NCBI GenBank assembly: GCA_937916025.1
Contig: CALGGX010000265.1
Location: 1 to 24,114, forward strand
Source of the DNA: an uncultured Selenomonadales bacterium
Lineage (GTDB): Bacteria; Bacillota_C; Negativicutes; Selenomonadales; Selenomonadaceae
Direction: 5' to 3'
Length of the DNA stretch: 24,114 nucleotides
In this document: positions 8,801 through 15,562 of the stretch, piece by piece
Numbering within the stretch: position 1 is the first letter of the stretch
How the letters are laid out: each line of letters starts with the position of its first letter
Made by a program: the position numbers and the translations under genes
Notes under the pieces: generated by a model
Seen by the model: only the letters and a program-made list of their open reading frames with translations
What the model was told of the DNA's origin: nothing
The model's database searches: none

Positions 8801-9103
8801 GTCTACAACGTCATCAGCACTCTTTCAAAAGATGATGATTTCGACAAAAACGGCTTGGCGCAACGACTCGGCGACGTCATGGTCGAAGCGACGAAGTTGA
8901 TTAAAGATCGCGCCGGTACGGATGATTCCATTAACGACGACTCCGATCTCGGCTCTCTCATGCGCGAGTTGCAAAACAAGATGAGTGACTTCAAAAAACT
9001 GCTCGACGCGTTTGAAGATCGGCTGTACAAAAAATATGATGCAATGGAAGTCGCGCTCGCCACTCTCGGCACCCAACTCAGTTACATCACCGGCAACCAG
9101 TGA
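5876..9103 (+). CDS. fliD: Flagellar filament cap protein FliD, expanded form
   Basis: A 1075-aa FliD (HAP2), the cap at the filament tip that guides flagellin folding. Typical FliD is about 450-700 aa. The N-terminal domain (1-110) is clear: GIYGLSGSGIDVESMVKVGM, then NEWTKQAYNDIYNKL. The C-terminal domain (about 860-1075) has VDKVKSFVEDYNTLLGGLYD, LTASQKETMKDEQIEKWEE and GLLYHDQTLSKIVTKMR. Between them are two repeat sets. Four units carry an INGT-type motif (I at residues 365, 413, 464 and 518). Three units carry a V/IGD-x-V-x-x-INA motif (residues 583, 645 and 709), resembling the flagellin-hook IN repeats found in FliD and flagellins. The ATG at 5876 is chosen because GGGAGGGAAAG precedes it; an upstream ATG at 5804 lies inside repeat E3. 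Confidence 0.95.
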   Translation: MGVNGIYGLSGSGIDVESMVKVGMLSKQKQYDKMQQNYTKNEWTKQAYNDIYNKLTTYSTSTLSPYKMSSSMSAKSAISSNSDAVTATANGNAVIMNHKVQVDALATSAYLVATESLSIINNDPDDPKNSVQLQDYIFKQSTYNPTTNTLSVVSSAAETGEGEDPAIIVNEETGEAVRAGDTAFEFWVSDGTVDDKGVEKKTHFSYTYGDLLGVKETSGGRIKETGNEKTFNDFVSDFNALGTNIRASYDAVGGKFSFYNKEGGEANKIQFTLSSGDAAINTAAFFQGMKLAQSENGELLGTDRDTFENYTNYIGSLERTAASVASTEAVTTDETDEDGNPVSVTSNTKLSELGYDFGENFNLSINGTQILAMPTMTSTEQVMDPDDETQPASLNTSIKKLSEDVMSNFDLKINGTQILANPSMTSTSQLTYDDNGDTRVATTQTALSDIFIGYNSTDLGNLEINGTKILTTPSMSSNEQITYTDDAGTERIATNNTTLAELLGNDFDGIDNNFEFSINNVLFKIPYDENAIANEVSEETTDDEGNPITVTSTEYTGSLVYTDPDTGRVKYGNNITVGDVVKMINAESDTTGVTASFTKGYFKLDTVEPSTQSSINFESGDASSAFFDKLNLQNDVATVGDLVNWINAESDTTNVKASFDNGYFSLKSSEPTGASSIDITGETSGFFTGDSGILKLGNDDVTIGSLIDMINAQSETTKVVASFDEKTVDGSTGYYFNLTSTVKGENSKIDIETTDEAVTGAFLTDTLHLAAVNGFSSDEDEETETALISATGTSAAAADNLTFGISGSNGSVTIDGVKFDNLTDNSVTAYGVTYKLHNVTDSTVNVNIEQDVDAIVDKVKSFVEDYNTLLGGLYDKYNEKKYSDYAPLTASQKETMKDEQIEKWEEKAKSGLLYHDQTLSKIVTKMRSAISNPIEGLTGNYTSAYSIGISTTGIYGQLTLDEDKLRAALGNDSESVYNVISTLSKDDDFDKNGLAQRLGDVMVEATKLIKDRAGTDDSINDDSDLGSLMRELQNKMSDFKKLLDAFEDRLYKKYDAMEVALATLGTQLSYITGNQ
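6943..7480 (+). repeat. Four degenerate tandem units inside fliD (INGT type)
   Basis: Units each begin near a -NL/D/E-x-INGT-x-IL- segment, with the codon for I at 6968, 7112, 7265 and 7427. The periods are therefore 144, 153 and 162 bases (48-54 aa). Units 1 and 2 share the near-identical stretch ACGCAAATCCTTGCAA. Units 2 and 3 share Q-L/I-TY-x-D and VATT/IATN. The fourth unit is the most diverged (INNVLFKIP). The pattern implies recent duplication at the 5' side and older copies at the 3' side. Confidence 0.8.
7590..8150 (+). repeat. Three tandem flagellin-IN-like units inside fliD
   Basis: Units show VGDVVKMINAESDTTGVTAS, VGDLVNWINAESDTTNVKAS and IGSLIDMINAQSETTKVVAS, each followed by F-x-x-G/-YF-x-L and an S-I/K-I-D/N segment. 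The codon before each INA is at 7622, 7808 and 8000, giving periods of 186 and 192 bases (62 and 64 aa). This is the kind of repeat that extends surface-exposed domains of hook-associated proteins. Confidence 0.85.
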
Positions 9104-9166
9104 TATTAATGCATAATTCATAATGCGTAATGCGTAATTAAGAGTGCATTGCGCATTGTCTTTTCA
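9101..9166. repeat. Heptamer palindromic repeat, copy E4
   Basis: A 66-bp copy between fliD and fliS. The left arm AATGCGTAATGCG (within 9120-9140) pairs with TGCATTGCGCATT (9145-9157), the mismatches being U-G compatible. Terminal TTTTCA (9161-9166) matches the ends of E3 and E6. The element begins at the fliD TGA stop and ends against the fliS ribosome site (AGAAAGGA, 9166-9173). Confidence 0.75.
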
Positions 9167-9181
9167 GAAAGGACTTAAGAC

Positions 9182-9586
9182 ATGGTAAATGCGGCAGAGG
9201 CTTACAAACGGCAGCAAATACTCACTGCCACGCCCGAGCAGCTCACTCTCATGCTCTACAACGGCTGTTTGAAATTCATCGGCGAAGGTATCGACGCCGT
9301 TTCAGCCAAAAAGTATGAAGCAGGCAATACCGCGCTTCAAAAAGCGCAACGGATCATTTCCGAATTCCGGCTCACTCTCAATATGGATTACGAAATTTCG
9401 CATCAGCTGTTTCCGCTCTACAATTACGTTTACGATCGGCTTGTCGAGGGCAATATCAAAAGCGATATCTCGCAATTGGAAGAGGCTCGCGACATCATCA
9501 CCGAGCTCCGAGACGCTTGGGTCGGCGCAATGAAGAAGGCGCGAGCCGAGAAGGGGCAGGGGAAAGGCGGTAAGGGATATGCCTGA
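9182..9586 (+). CDS. fliS: Flagellar export chaperone FliS
   Basis: A 134-aa FliS, the cytosolic chaperone that binds the disordered C-terminus of flagellin and prevents premature polymerisation. The N-terminal signature is strong: MVNAAEAYKRQQILTATPEQ, then LTLMLYNGCLKFI, the usual AYKxxxVxTASPxQLxxMLYDGxxxFL pattern. Helices follow through SDISQLEEARDIITELRDAW (FliS helix 4/5). The tail is rich in Lys/Gly (about residues 120-134). The ATG follows AAAGGA at 9168-9173. It overlaps the next gene by 8 bp. Confidence 0.95.
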   Translation: MVNAAEAYKRQQILTATPEQLTLMLYNGCLKFIGEGIDAVSAKKYEAGNTALQKAQRIISEFRLTLNMDYEISHQLFPLYNYVYDRLVEGNIKSDISQLEEARDIITELRDAWVGAMKKARAEKGQGKGGKGYA

Positions 9587-9944
9587 CAAAGACGACGCGC
9601 AGGTTCTCGAGCAAGCGCGGAACCTCTGGCGCAAATACATCGTCATCACGCAGGAACTGCTCAAGTTCATCGACAAGAAAGACATCGACACGTTCCTCGA
9701 GCTCGTGCCGCAACGTTCGCAATTGATTGACATGATGAAGGCGTTGCCGCCGAACAATTTCCGTCAGACCGACGAATGTAAGGCAATGATCGACGAGATC
9801 AAGCCGATGGACATGCAGATCATCTACAAAGCGCGCGCGTGGCTGAATAAGTCGCGGCGACACACTTCGACAGTCAAGTCTTACGATCTGATGTCGGCAT
9901 ATACGAGCAATCGGAGCGGCAGGATTTTCAATCAGCGTTATTAA
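9579..9944 (+). CDS. fliT: FliT-like flagellar protein
   Basis: A 121-aa helical, charged protein in the position of fliT: directly after fliS, with an 8-bp overlap implying translational coupling. Visible parts are two amphipathic helices (about residues 6-50 and 65-95) with NLWRKYIVITQELLKFIDKK and DIDTFLELVPQRSQLIDMM, resembling the helix pair of FliT-type chaperones that bind FliD. Similarity in this family is low, so the name leans on context. The ribosome site GGTAAGGGA ends just before the ATG. The last 17 bases overlap the end of the convergent cbiK gene. The stop is TAA, and the operon's likely terminator lies about 145 nt beyond, inside cbiK. Confidence 0.6.
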   Translation: MPDKDDAQVLEQARNLWRKYIVITQELLKFIDKKDIDTFLELVPQRSQLIDMMKALPPNNFRQTDECKAMIDEIKPMDMQIIYKARAWLNKSRRHTSTVKSYDLMSAYTSNRSGRIFNQRY

Positions 9945-10683
9945 TCCGAAATCGAGCGACATACAACTGCCGAAACGATTGAAACGCTCCGAGTCCTTCC
10001 GTGCGAGTGCGGACTTCAAAACCTTCCGCGCGGAGTCGACTCGACCACGAACTCTCGCCATCACCGGCGATATCTTCATTGACATGTGCTCCTCCCGTCA
10101 AAAGCAACGGCGCGAGGAGTATTTTTTTTGCTCGAATTCGCTTCAATCGATCAAGTACGTCGTCGAAGTTCGGACGATCCGTCGGCTCGATCACGCCAAT
10201 GCAGATGCGCGGATTCAGTTGCTGAAGATTCTCGTAAACCGGATTGTGTCGATGCGGCGAGCCGTGCCCGATCAACACCAATTCTTCATCGTCGGACGGT
10301 CGGAAGCAATCGATCACGACTTCAAACGCGCGGCGATCAAACTCCGTGCGGCAATCGGCAGTGAACAGCGGCGGCAATATCCGAATGCCGTCATTTGCAA
10401 ACGGCAGGATTTTGTTTTCAAACTCCTCGCCCGGCGTCAGATGCGTCGGCAGGATTGTAATGTTTGAAATTCCTTCCGCGCGGAGTTCTTTCAGTCTTTC
10501 TTCGATCGAGTGGACGTCAAGTCCGCGCGCGAGTAATTTTCGGCGAATGAAGTTTGCCGTCAACGCCGGAACAATTTTCAGCAAAGGAAATTCGCGACGC
10601 AAATCGAGTTCAATCGCATCGAGAGTGCGAGCGCGTTCGGCGTCGTCGAGAGTGCCGAAGCCGGCGATTATCAAGCCGTTCAT
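9928..10683 (-). CDS. cbiK: Sirohydrochlorin cobaltochelatase CbiK
   Basis: A 251-aa class II chelatase that inserts Co2+ into sirohydrochlorin in anaerobic (early cobalt insertion) cobalamin synthesis. Family marks in order: IIAGFGTLDDAERARTLDAI at the N-terminus, LPTHLTPGEEFENKI (residues 79-92), GHGSPHRHNPVY (139-150), GVIEP (163-167) and GGAHVNEDIAGD (197-208). His140, Glu166 and His200 correspond to the metal ligands known from CbiK. There is no signal peptide, so it is cytosolic, unlike periplasmic CbiK(P) forms. It starts with a 4-bp ATGA overlap with the glmM stop and is the last gene of the cdaA operon. No other cobalamin genes are in the window, so the link to this operon looks incidental. 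Its 3' end overlaps fliT on the other strand. Confidence 0.92.
   Translation of the reverse strand: MNGLIIAGFGTLDDAERARTLDAIELDLRREFPLLKIVPALTANFIRRKLLARGLDVHSIEERLKELRAEGISNITILPTHLTPGEEFENKILPFANDGIRILPPLFTADCRTEFDRRAFEVVIDCFRPSDDEELVLIGHGSPHRHNPVYENLQQLNPRICIGVIEPTDRPNFDDVLDRLKRIRAKKILLAPLLLTGGAHVNEDIAGDGESSWSSRLRAEGFEVRTRTEGLGAFQSFRQLYVARFRINNAD
10088..10129 (+). terminator. Likely intrinsic terminator of the flagellar operon, inside cbiK antisense
   Basis: On the + strand CTCCTC (10089-10094) pairs with GAGGAG (10114-10119), and CCGT (10095-10098) pairs with ACGG (10107-10110), with an 8-base loop and a 3-base bulge. Eight T residues follow at 10122-10129. This is a good Rho-independent terminator shape, 144 nt past the fliT stop. 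The same bases encode KKILLAPLLLTGGAH of CbiK on the other strand, so the T-run could also be a by-product of two Lys codons. Confidence 0.6.
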
Positions 10684-12020
10684 TGTACCGCCTCGACGAC
10701 TGAAACGATTTGACGGCAGATCGTTTCGAGCTGTTCACGCTCCGGACCTTCGGCCATAACTCGAATGAGCGGCTCCGTGCCCGACGCGCGTACCAAAATC
10801 CTGCCGCTCGCGCCGAGTTCTTTTTCTCCGACGCGGATCGCTTCCCGTACAATCTCGTTGTCGAAAATGTTTTTGTTTTTCACTCGGACATTCAAAAGCA
10901 CTTGCGGATAAGTCGTCATAAGCGCATTGAGTTCCGACGCCGTTTTGCCGCTCCGAACCATCGTCGAAAGAACCTGCAGTGCCGTGATCAAGCCGTCACC
11001 CGTCGTCGAATAATCCGCAAAAATGATGTGCCCGGACTGTTCGCCGCCGAGTTTGTAGCCGTTCTTGAGCATGTTTTCGAGCACGTAACGATCGCCGACT
11101 TTTGTAATTTCAAACCGTCCGCCGAGCCGCTCCATTGCCTGTCGAAATCCGATATTCGCCATTACGGTCGTCACAACCGTCGAGTTCGGCAGTTTGTTTT
11201 CGCGCATCATCTCGAGCGCGCACATGATCAAGATGTGATCGCCGTCGATGATGTTGCCGAGATCGTCAACGCAAAGACAGCGATCGGCGTCACCGTCATG
11301 CGCAATCCCGATCGCCGCACCCTTTTCGAGCACGACCTTGCGCAATTGATCGATGTGCGTCGAGCCGCATCGATCGTTGATGTTGATTCCGTTCGGCTCA
11401 ATTCCGATCACCGAAAGCTCGGCACCGAGTCGTTTCAAGATCGTCGGCATTGCTTCATACGCCGCGCCGTTGGCGCAATCCAAGACGATTTTCATGCCGT
11501 CGAGTCGAATATCAGTCGTCTGCATCACGTAATTGATATAATTGTACAGCAGCTCGTGCCGATAGCGCAAAGTGCCGATATTTTCATCCGTCGCGCGCCC
11601 GAAATCCGCATCTGTCTCGAGTTTATGCACAATTGATTCGATCTCGTCCTCGACCGAGTCCGGCAATTTATAGCCGTCGCCGCCGAAGAATTTGATGCCG
11701 TTATCGTAAAACGGATTGTGACTCGCGCTGATGACGATGCCGGCTTGCGCTGTTTCCTGCCGCGCGAGATATGCAACGCCGGGCGTCGGAATTACGCCGA
11801 TCAACACGGCTTGCCCGCCCGCCGAGCAAATGCCCGACGCCAATGCCGCCTCGAACATCACGCCCGAGATGCGAGTGTCTCGCCCGATCAATATCGTCGG
11901 CGCGCCGCCTTCATGGCTGAAATACAACGCTGCCGCCCGCCCCAAGCGATACGCCAGCTCCTGTTTCAAGTCGACGTTTGCCTTGCCGCGCACGCCGTCC
12001 GTTCCAAACAATCTCGACAT
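10680..12020 (-). CDS. glmM: Phosphoglucosamine mutase GlmM
   Basis: A 446-aa alpha-D-phosphohexomutase converting glucosamine-6-phosphate to glucosamine-1-phosphate for UDP-GlcNAc and peptidoglycan synthesis. It begins MSRLFGTDGVRG, the standard GlmM opening. The catalytic Ser100 lies in ISASHNP (residues 97-103), the Mg2+ loop DGDADR is at 242-247, the sugar-recognition GGEQSGH is at 325-331, and the phosphate loop RASGTEP is at 411-417. All the required residues are present and the length is the family norm. The open frame extends upstream to 12302, but only the ATG at 12020 gives the conserved N-terminus, and it overlaps the preceding stop by one base (TGATG). GlmM in Firmicutes also binds and restrains CdaA, which fits its operon. 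Confidence 0.97.
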   Translation of the reverse strand: MSRLFGTDGVRGKANVDLKQELAYRLGRAAALYFSHEGGAPTILIGRDTRISGVMFEAALASGICSAGGQAVLIGVIPTPGVAYLARQETAQAGIVISASHNPFYDNGIKFFGGDGYKLPDSVEDEIESIVHKLETDADFGRATDENIGTLRYRHELLYNYINYVMQTTDIRLDGMKIVLDCANGAAYEAMPTILKRLGAELSVIGIEPNGININDRCGSTHIDQLRKVVLEKGAAIGIAHDGDADRCLCVDDLGNIIDGDHILIMCALEMMRENKLPNSTVVTTVMANIGFRQAMERLGGRFEITKVGDRYVLENMLKNGYKLGGEQSGHIIFADYSTTGDGLITALQVLSTMVRSGKTASELNALMTTYPQVLLNVRVKNKNIFDNEIVREAIRVGEKELGASGRILVRASGTEPLIRVMAEGPEREQLETICRQIVSVVEAVQ

Positions 12021-13615
12021 CAATTCTTCTCCTCTCGATTCAAAAAAGTGATCGCCGCCTTCATGCCGTCGACGGCAGAACTCATTATTCCGCCGGAATA
12101 TCCCGAACCTTCGCCAATCGGATACAAACCGCCGAAATTCAATGACACGAACGTCACTCGGTCGCGCAAAATTCTGCAGGGCGCGGAAGTTCGAGTTTCG
12201 ACGCCCGTCATTACAACATCTGCCGACGCAAAGCCTTTGAGCTTTCGATCGAACGCGCGCAATGCATTCTCGAGCGTCTTCGTCACGGCTGAAGGCAGGC
12301 ATTCATGCAAATCGACCGGCACAACTCCGCGCGGATATGTCGGCGTTGTCAAAAATTGCGTCGAGCCGCATCGTCCGCTCAAAAAATCGCCGACGGTCTG
12401 AACCGGTGCGCGGAAATTTCTGCCGCCAAATTCAAACGCTCGTTGCTCCCATTCGCGCTGAAATCGCACGCCGCTCAACGCATCCCGCCCGTCGAAATCA
12501 TTCAAACCGACGGTTGCGAGCATCGCGCTGTTTGCAACGCCGGAATCGCGCGCAAAACAACTCATGCCGTTCGTCACGACGCCCGGCTCCGTCGACGCTG
12601 CAAGCACCGAGCCGCCCGGGCACATGCAAAACGTGTAAGCTCCGCGCCCTTCGTCTTTGTATGTCAAAAAATAATCCGCATGCGGCAATTTCGGATTGTC
12701 AAAATCCGCGCCGAATTGCGCGCGATCGATGAACTCTTGCGGGTGCTCGATCCGAACGCCGATCGCAAACGCCTTCGGCTCCATCATCACGCCGCGCTCG
12801 AGCAGCATTCGATATGTATCGCGCGCCGAATGCCCGATCGCGAGAAACAGCGCGGAAGTTTCGAGGCGTTGCTCGCCGTTGATGATCGCCGCCTTCAATC
12901 GATTGCCGCCATGCTCAACATCAGTCAACCGCGCATTAAAAAAAATCTCGCCGCCGAGAGCGAGGATCATTTGTCTGATGTTCTTGACGACCGCGCGGAG
13001 TTTGTCCGTGCCGATATGCGGCTTCTGAAGATACGAAATCTCGCGCGGCGCGCCTGCCGATATGAATGTGTCGATGACTTTGCGCGTCAAGGGATCGTCG
13101 ATTCGCGTCGTCAATTTGCCGTCGGAAAAAGTGCCCGCACCGCCTTCGCCGAATTGCACATTCGACTCGCGATTGAGTTCTCCGCCGCCGAAAAATGTTT
13201 CGACATCACGAATACGCGTGTCAACGTCCGCGCCGCGCTCAAAAACAATCGGGCGGAGCCCCGCGCGCGCGAGCGTCAATGCCGCGAACATTCCTGCCGG
13301 TCCGAAGCCGATCACGATCGGACGACGAACGGAATGCACGGCGTTTTTTATTGTCACAACGGCTGAAGTTTTGTCAAAAGCCGAATTTTTGATCGCATGA
13401 AGATTTTTCACGCGAACACTTTCGGCGAGCTCGACTTCGACGATGTAATTGAACATGATCGGAGCACCGTTGCGCCGCCGGGCATCGATCGATTTGCGAA
13501 TCAATTCGACACTTCCGATCTTGTCAATCGCAATCGACAAATGCCGCGCAATCAATTCTTCGAGCGTCGAGTCGTCATTCAACGCCGCCGTCAAGTCCTT
13601 AATCCGATATTTCAT
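12020..13615 (-). CDS. FAD-dependent dehydrogenase (COG2509-type oxidoreductase)
   Basis: A 531-aa flavoprotein of an uncharacterised FAD/NAD(P)-dependent dehydrogenase family commonly near glmM in Firmicutes. An N-terminal region of about 95 residues is followed by the dinucleotide-binding motif VIGFGPAGMFAALTLARAG (residues 101-119) and the acidic end of the fold, VFERG. Then come VQFGEGGAGTFSDGKLTTR, a typical FAD-contact segment, FLAIGHSARDTYRMLLERGV in the middle, and a C-terminal VSLNFGGLYPIGEGSGYSGG (FAD ribityl contact). The substrate is unknown. The start overlaps the cdaR stop by 4 bp (ATGA), with AAGGAAAAG as ribosome site. It is fully coupled within the cda operon, though any role in c-di-AMP or cell-wall metabolism is only suggested by position. 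Confidence 0.85.
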   Translation of the reverse strand: MKYRIKDLTAALNDDSTLEELIARHLSIAIDKIGSVELIRKSIDARRRNGAPIMFNYIVEVELAESVRVKNLHAIKNSAFDKTSAVVTIKNAVHSVRRPIVIGFGPAGMFAALTLARAGLRPIVFERGADVDTRIRDVETFFGGGELNRESNVQFGEGGAGTFSDGKLTTRIDDPLTRKVIDTFISAGAPREISYLQKPHIGTDKLRAVVKNIRQMILALGGEIFFNARLTDVEHGGNRLKAAIINGEQRLETSALFLAIGHSARDTYRMLLERGVMMEPKAFAIGVRIEHPQEFIDRAQFGADFDNPKLPHADYFLTYKDEGRGAYTFCMCPGGSVLAASTEPGVVTNGMSCFARDSGVANSAMLATVGLNDFDGRDALSGVRFQREWEQRAFEFGGRNFRAPVQTVGDFLSGRCGSTQFLTTPTYPRGVVPVDLHECLPSAVTKTLENALRAFDRKLKGFASADVVMTGVETRTSAPCRILRDRVTFVSLNFGGLYPIGEGSGYSGGIMSSAVDGMKAAITFLNREEKN

Positions 13616-14544
13616 GATGTTTTCTTTTCCTTCAACGCGATGTCTGCCGTCACTTCTTTAATGTTTGCCGTCACGCCGTCCGGAATGATCAGATCAACCG
13701 ATTGCTTGACCGATTTATCGCCGAGCGCGACCGTGATCGGTGCCGTCTGAATGTTGTCGATCGGATTGAGCACGACGTCTTTGCCCGCAATTTCGATTTG
13801 CGCCGGATCGATCGTCACGCGCTCGACTTCAAAGCCGTCCGCAACCACGATGTCCGCTTCAATCGGAACCGTCTTCCGCAGTAAATTCAATTCGATCTGC
13901 ACATCGACATTCAAAAGCGAAGGCACGCTCCGAACATCAGCCACCGCGCGCCCGTCGGAATTGATCGGTGTCATCGGCACCTGCAACGAGAAGTCCGATT
14001 TATTGCCCGACAAGCCGACATAGCCGATCACTTGCGTCACCGAGTCGACTGCCGTGCGCGAGCCGATTATCGTAACCGTCTCCGAGGACTGCTCGACTTT
14101 CGTCACGGTGGCGTTTGCTCCCGCCGCGCCCGTCACGATCAAATCAGCCGACATCTGCCGCTCGATGTAAGGATCCAATTTGATTTGCGTGCGCTCCGGC
14201 GAAATCTCCATCAATTCAAAGCCGGGCGGAAATGCCGCTTCGATCTTTACTTCATGATCGCCTTCTTCGAGCCCGTCCAAATTGCAATACGCCCGACAAT
14301 CTTTGTTTTCATAGTTGACGAACTACGAACGCGGTCCGCGCAGTCGAATTTTGATTTGCTGATTGCCGTGGAGTGCTTTATATCCTTCCGGCACGTTGAC
14401 GAACGACAGCGGCACGGTGTAGGAGCCCTCTATCACCGGATTTTGATCTTCCATTACGACAATCCAAAGCACAATCGCCGCGAAAACCGCGATGAATTTT
14501 TCCAAGATGTTGTGTCTCATAATGCCGCCGATTCTCGCGATCAT
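13612..14544 (-). pseudogene. cdaR: CdaR (YbbR-domain regulator of CdaA), interrupted by an in-frame TAG
   Basis: CdaR is a membrane-anchored extracytoplasmic protein made of YbbR repeats that modulates the diadenylate cyclase CdaA. Here 310 sense-plus-stop codons run from the ATG at 14544, which follows GGGAGG and overlaps the preceding stop as ATGA, to TGA at 13612. Residues 11-30 form a membrane helix (ILEKFIAVFAAIVLWIVVM). YbbR-type strands follow (IEGSYTVPLSFVNVPEGY). Codon 74 is TAG, and the same frame continues with FVNYENKDCRAYCNLDGL, exactly the segment expected after a YbbR L/VRGPRS. No base is missing or added. Downstream YbbR units look intact to the end. Options are a real nonsense mutation (73-aa fragment), a sequencing error such as TTG to TAG, or amber read-through. 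Re-initiation is unlikely: the first downstream TTG (14280) has no ribosome site. Confidence 0.85.
14323..14325 (-). other. In-frame amber (TAG) codon inside cdaR
   Basis: The - strand reads CGT TCG TAG TTC GTC AAC, so TAG replaces the residue after R-G-P-R-S in the first YbbR repeat. Both flanks stay in one frame. Leu (TTG) or Gln (CAG) would need only a single base change. No other gene in the window uses TAG as its stop. Confidence 0.9.
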
Positions 14545-15548
14545 GATTTGCCTCCCGCATTCGCCATGTTGAAAAGACATGATATCAGCGCGGCATTTTT
14601 TCCGAACGATGGAGCGAGCGTCTCGCGATTGACGATATCAATCAATTGCGGCGGATATTTTTGATACATCTCGTCGAAATAACTCAAATGCTCGCGAATG
14701 AAGTAGTCGATTGCGCGATATCGATAGCCGTGATTTTCGATGTCTTTAAAAAACGACAACGAATCCATGAATTTGTCGAGCACCGCAACACCGTCGATGA
14801 TCACGGTCATGTAAATCCGAATCAACTGTTCCGCCGAGACGTTTCGATGTTGAAGCGATCCCGCGCGATACCGGCATTTGTAAAACACGGTCGGAATGCG
14901 GACGTAAGTTTTCGCCAAACACAGGCATTTGAAGCAAAACGGCATGTCTTCAGAATACGGCAAGCTCGGAAATTCGATCTTGTTTTTGAGCAGAAACTCG
15001 CGCCGGAAGAATTTCAAACACGACGACCAGTTCACCTGCCGATTGCAAAACGCCTCGATTTTTTCGCCGATGCCGCGCGGATCCGGAGTAATCCGATCGA
15101 CGTTGCGTCCGTTCTCCCATGAATTCAATCGCAATTGCTCGGGGCTGTCTTCGTCGAAGGCATAGAATTTTTCCGAGTGCAAAACGTCTGCTTGAGTTTC
15201 TTCGGCGATCGAAAACAATTCTTCCAACGCCGTCGGAGTCAACAGATCATCGCTGTCGAGAAAATCGACGTACCTGCCCCGCGCGGATTTCATTGCGAGA
15301 TTGCGCGGAACGCCCGGCGCGCCGCAATTCTTTTTTGTTTTGATCAAAGTCAATCGCCCGTCGAATTCCGATTGCATTTTTTTGACGATCGACGCGGAGC
15401 GATCGGTGGAGCAGTCGTCGATGACAATCACTTCAAAATCCCGAAACGTCTGCTCGAGAAGACTCCGAAGGCATGGCTCGATGTACTTCTCGACATTGAA
15501 CATCGGAACTATCACCGTCACGGACGGCGTCTTTGATTTTTCTGCCAT
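14541..15548 (-). CDS. Family 2 glycosyltransferase
   Basis: A 335-aa GT-A fold glycosyltransferase. It has SVTVIVPMFNVEKYIEPCLR at residues 9-28, the nucleotide-sugar Asp pair in IDDCSTDRS (43-51), GAPGVPRNLAMKSARGRYV (76-94), and the metal-binding acidic motif DFLDSDD (95-101). No membrane helix is visible, so it probably acts at the inner face of the membrane on a lipid-linked or surface acceptor. Donor and acceptor cannot be read from sequence; similar enzymes make capsule, teichoic-type or LPS-type glycans. It starts 14 bp after cdaA with GGGAG as ribosome site, and its TGA overlaps the cdaR start (ATGA). Its place between cdaA and cdaR, which are usually adjacent, is unusual and suggests insertion into the operon. 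Confidence 0.9.
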   Translation of the reverse strand: MAEKSKTPSVTVIVPMFNVEKYIEPCLRSLLEQTFRDFEVIVIDDCSTDRSASIVKKMQSEFDGRLTLIKTKKNCGAPGVPRNLAMKSARGRYVDFLDSDDLLTPTALEELFSIAEETQADVLHSEKFYAFDEDSPEQLRLNSWENGRNVDRITPDPRGIGEKIEAFCNRQVNWSSCLKFFRREFLLKNKIEFPSLPYSEDMPFCFKCLCLAKTYVRIPTVFYKCRYRAGSLQHRNVSAEQLIRIYMTVIIDGVAVLDKFMDSLSFFKDIENHGYRYRAIDYFIREHLSYFDEMYQKYPPQLIDIVNRETLAPSFGKNAALISCLFNMANAGGKS

Positions 15549-15562
15549 TGATCACACTCCCA

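Noticed and set aside
12305..13366. 353-codon + strand open frame opposite the FAD-dehydrogenase gene
   Set aside because: Arg/Ala-rich low-complexity translation with no domain pattern; the - strand product is a clear flavoprotein.
14278..14280. TTG at 14280 as a separate start for the downstream cdaR part
   Set aside because: No ribosome site precedes it, and translated family sequence continues upstream to the TAG, so this is one interrupted gene.
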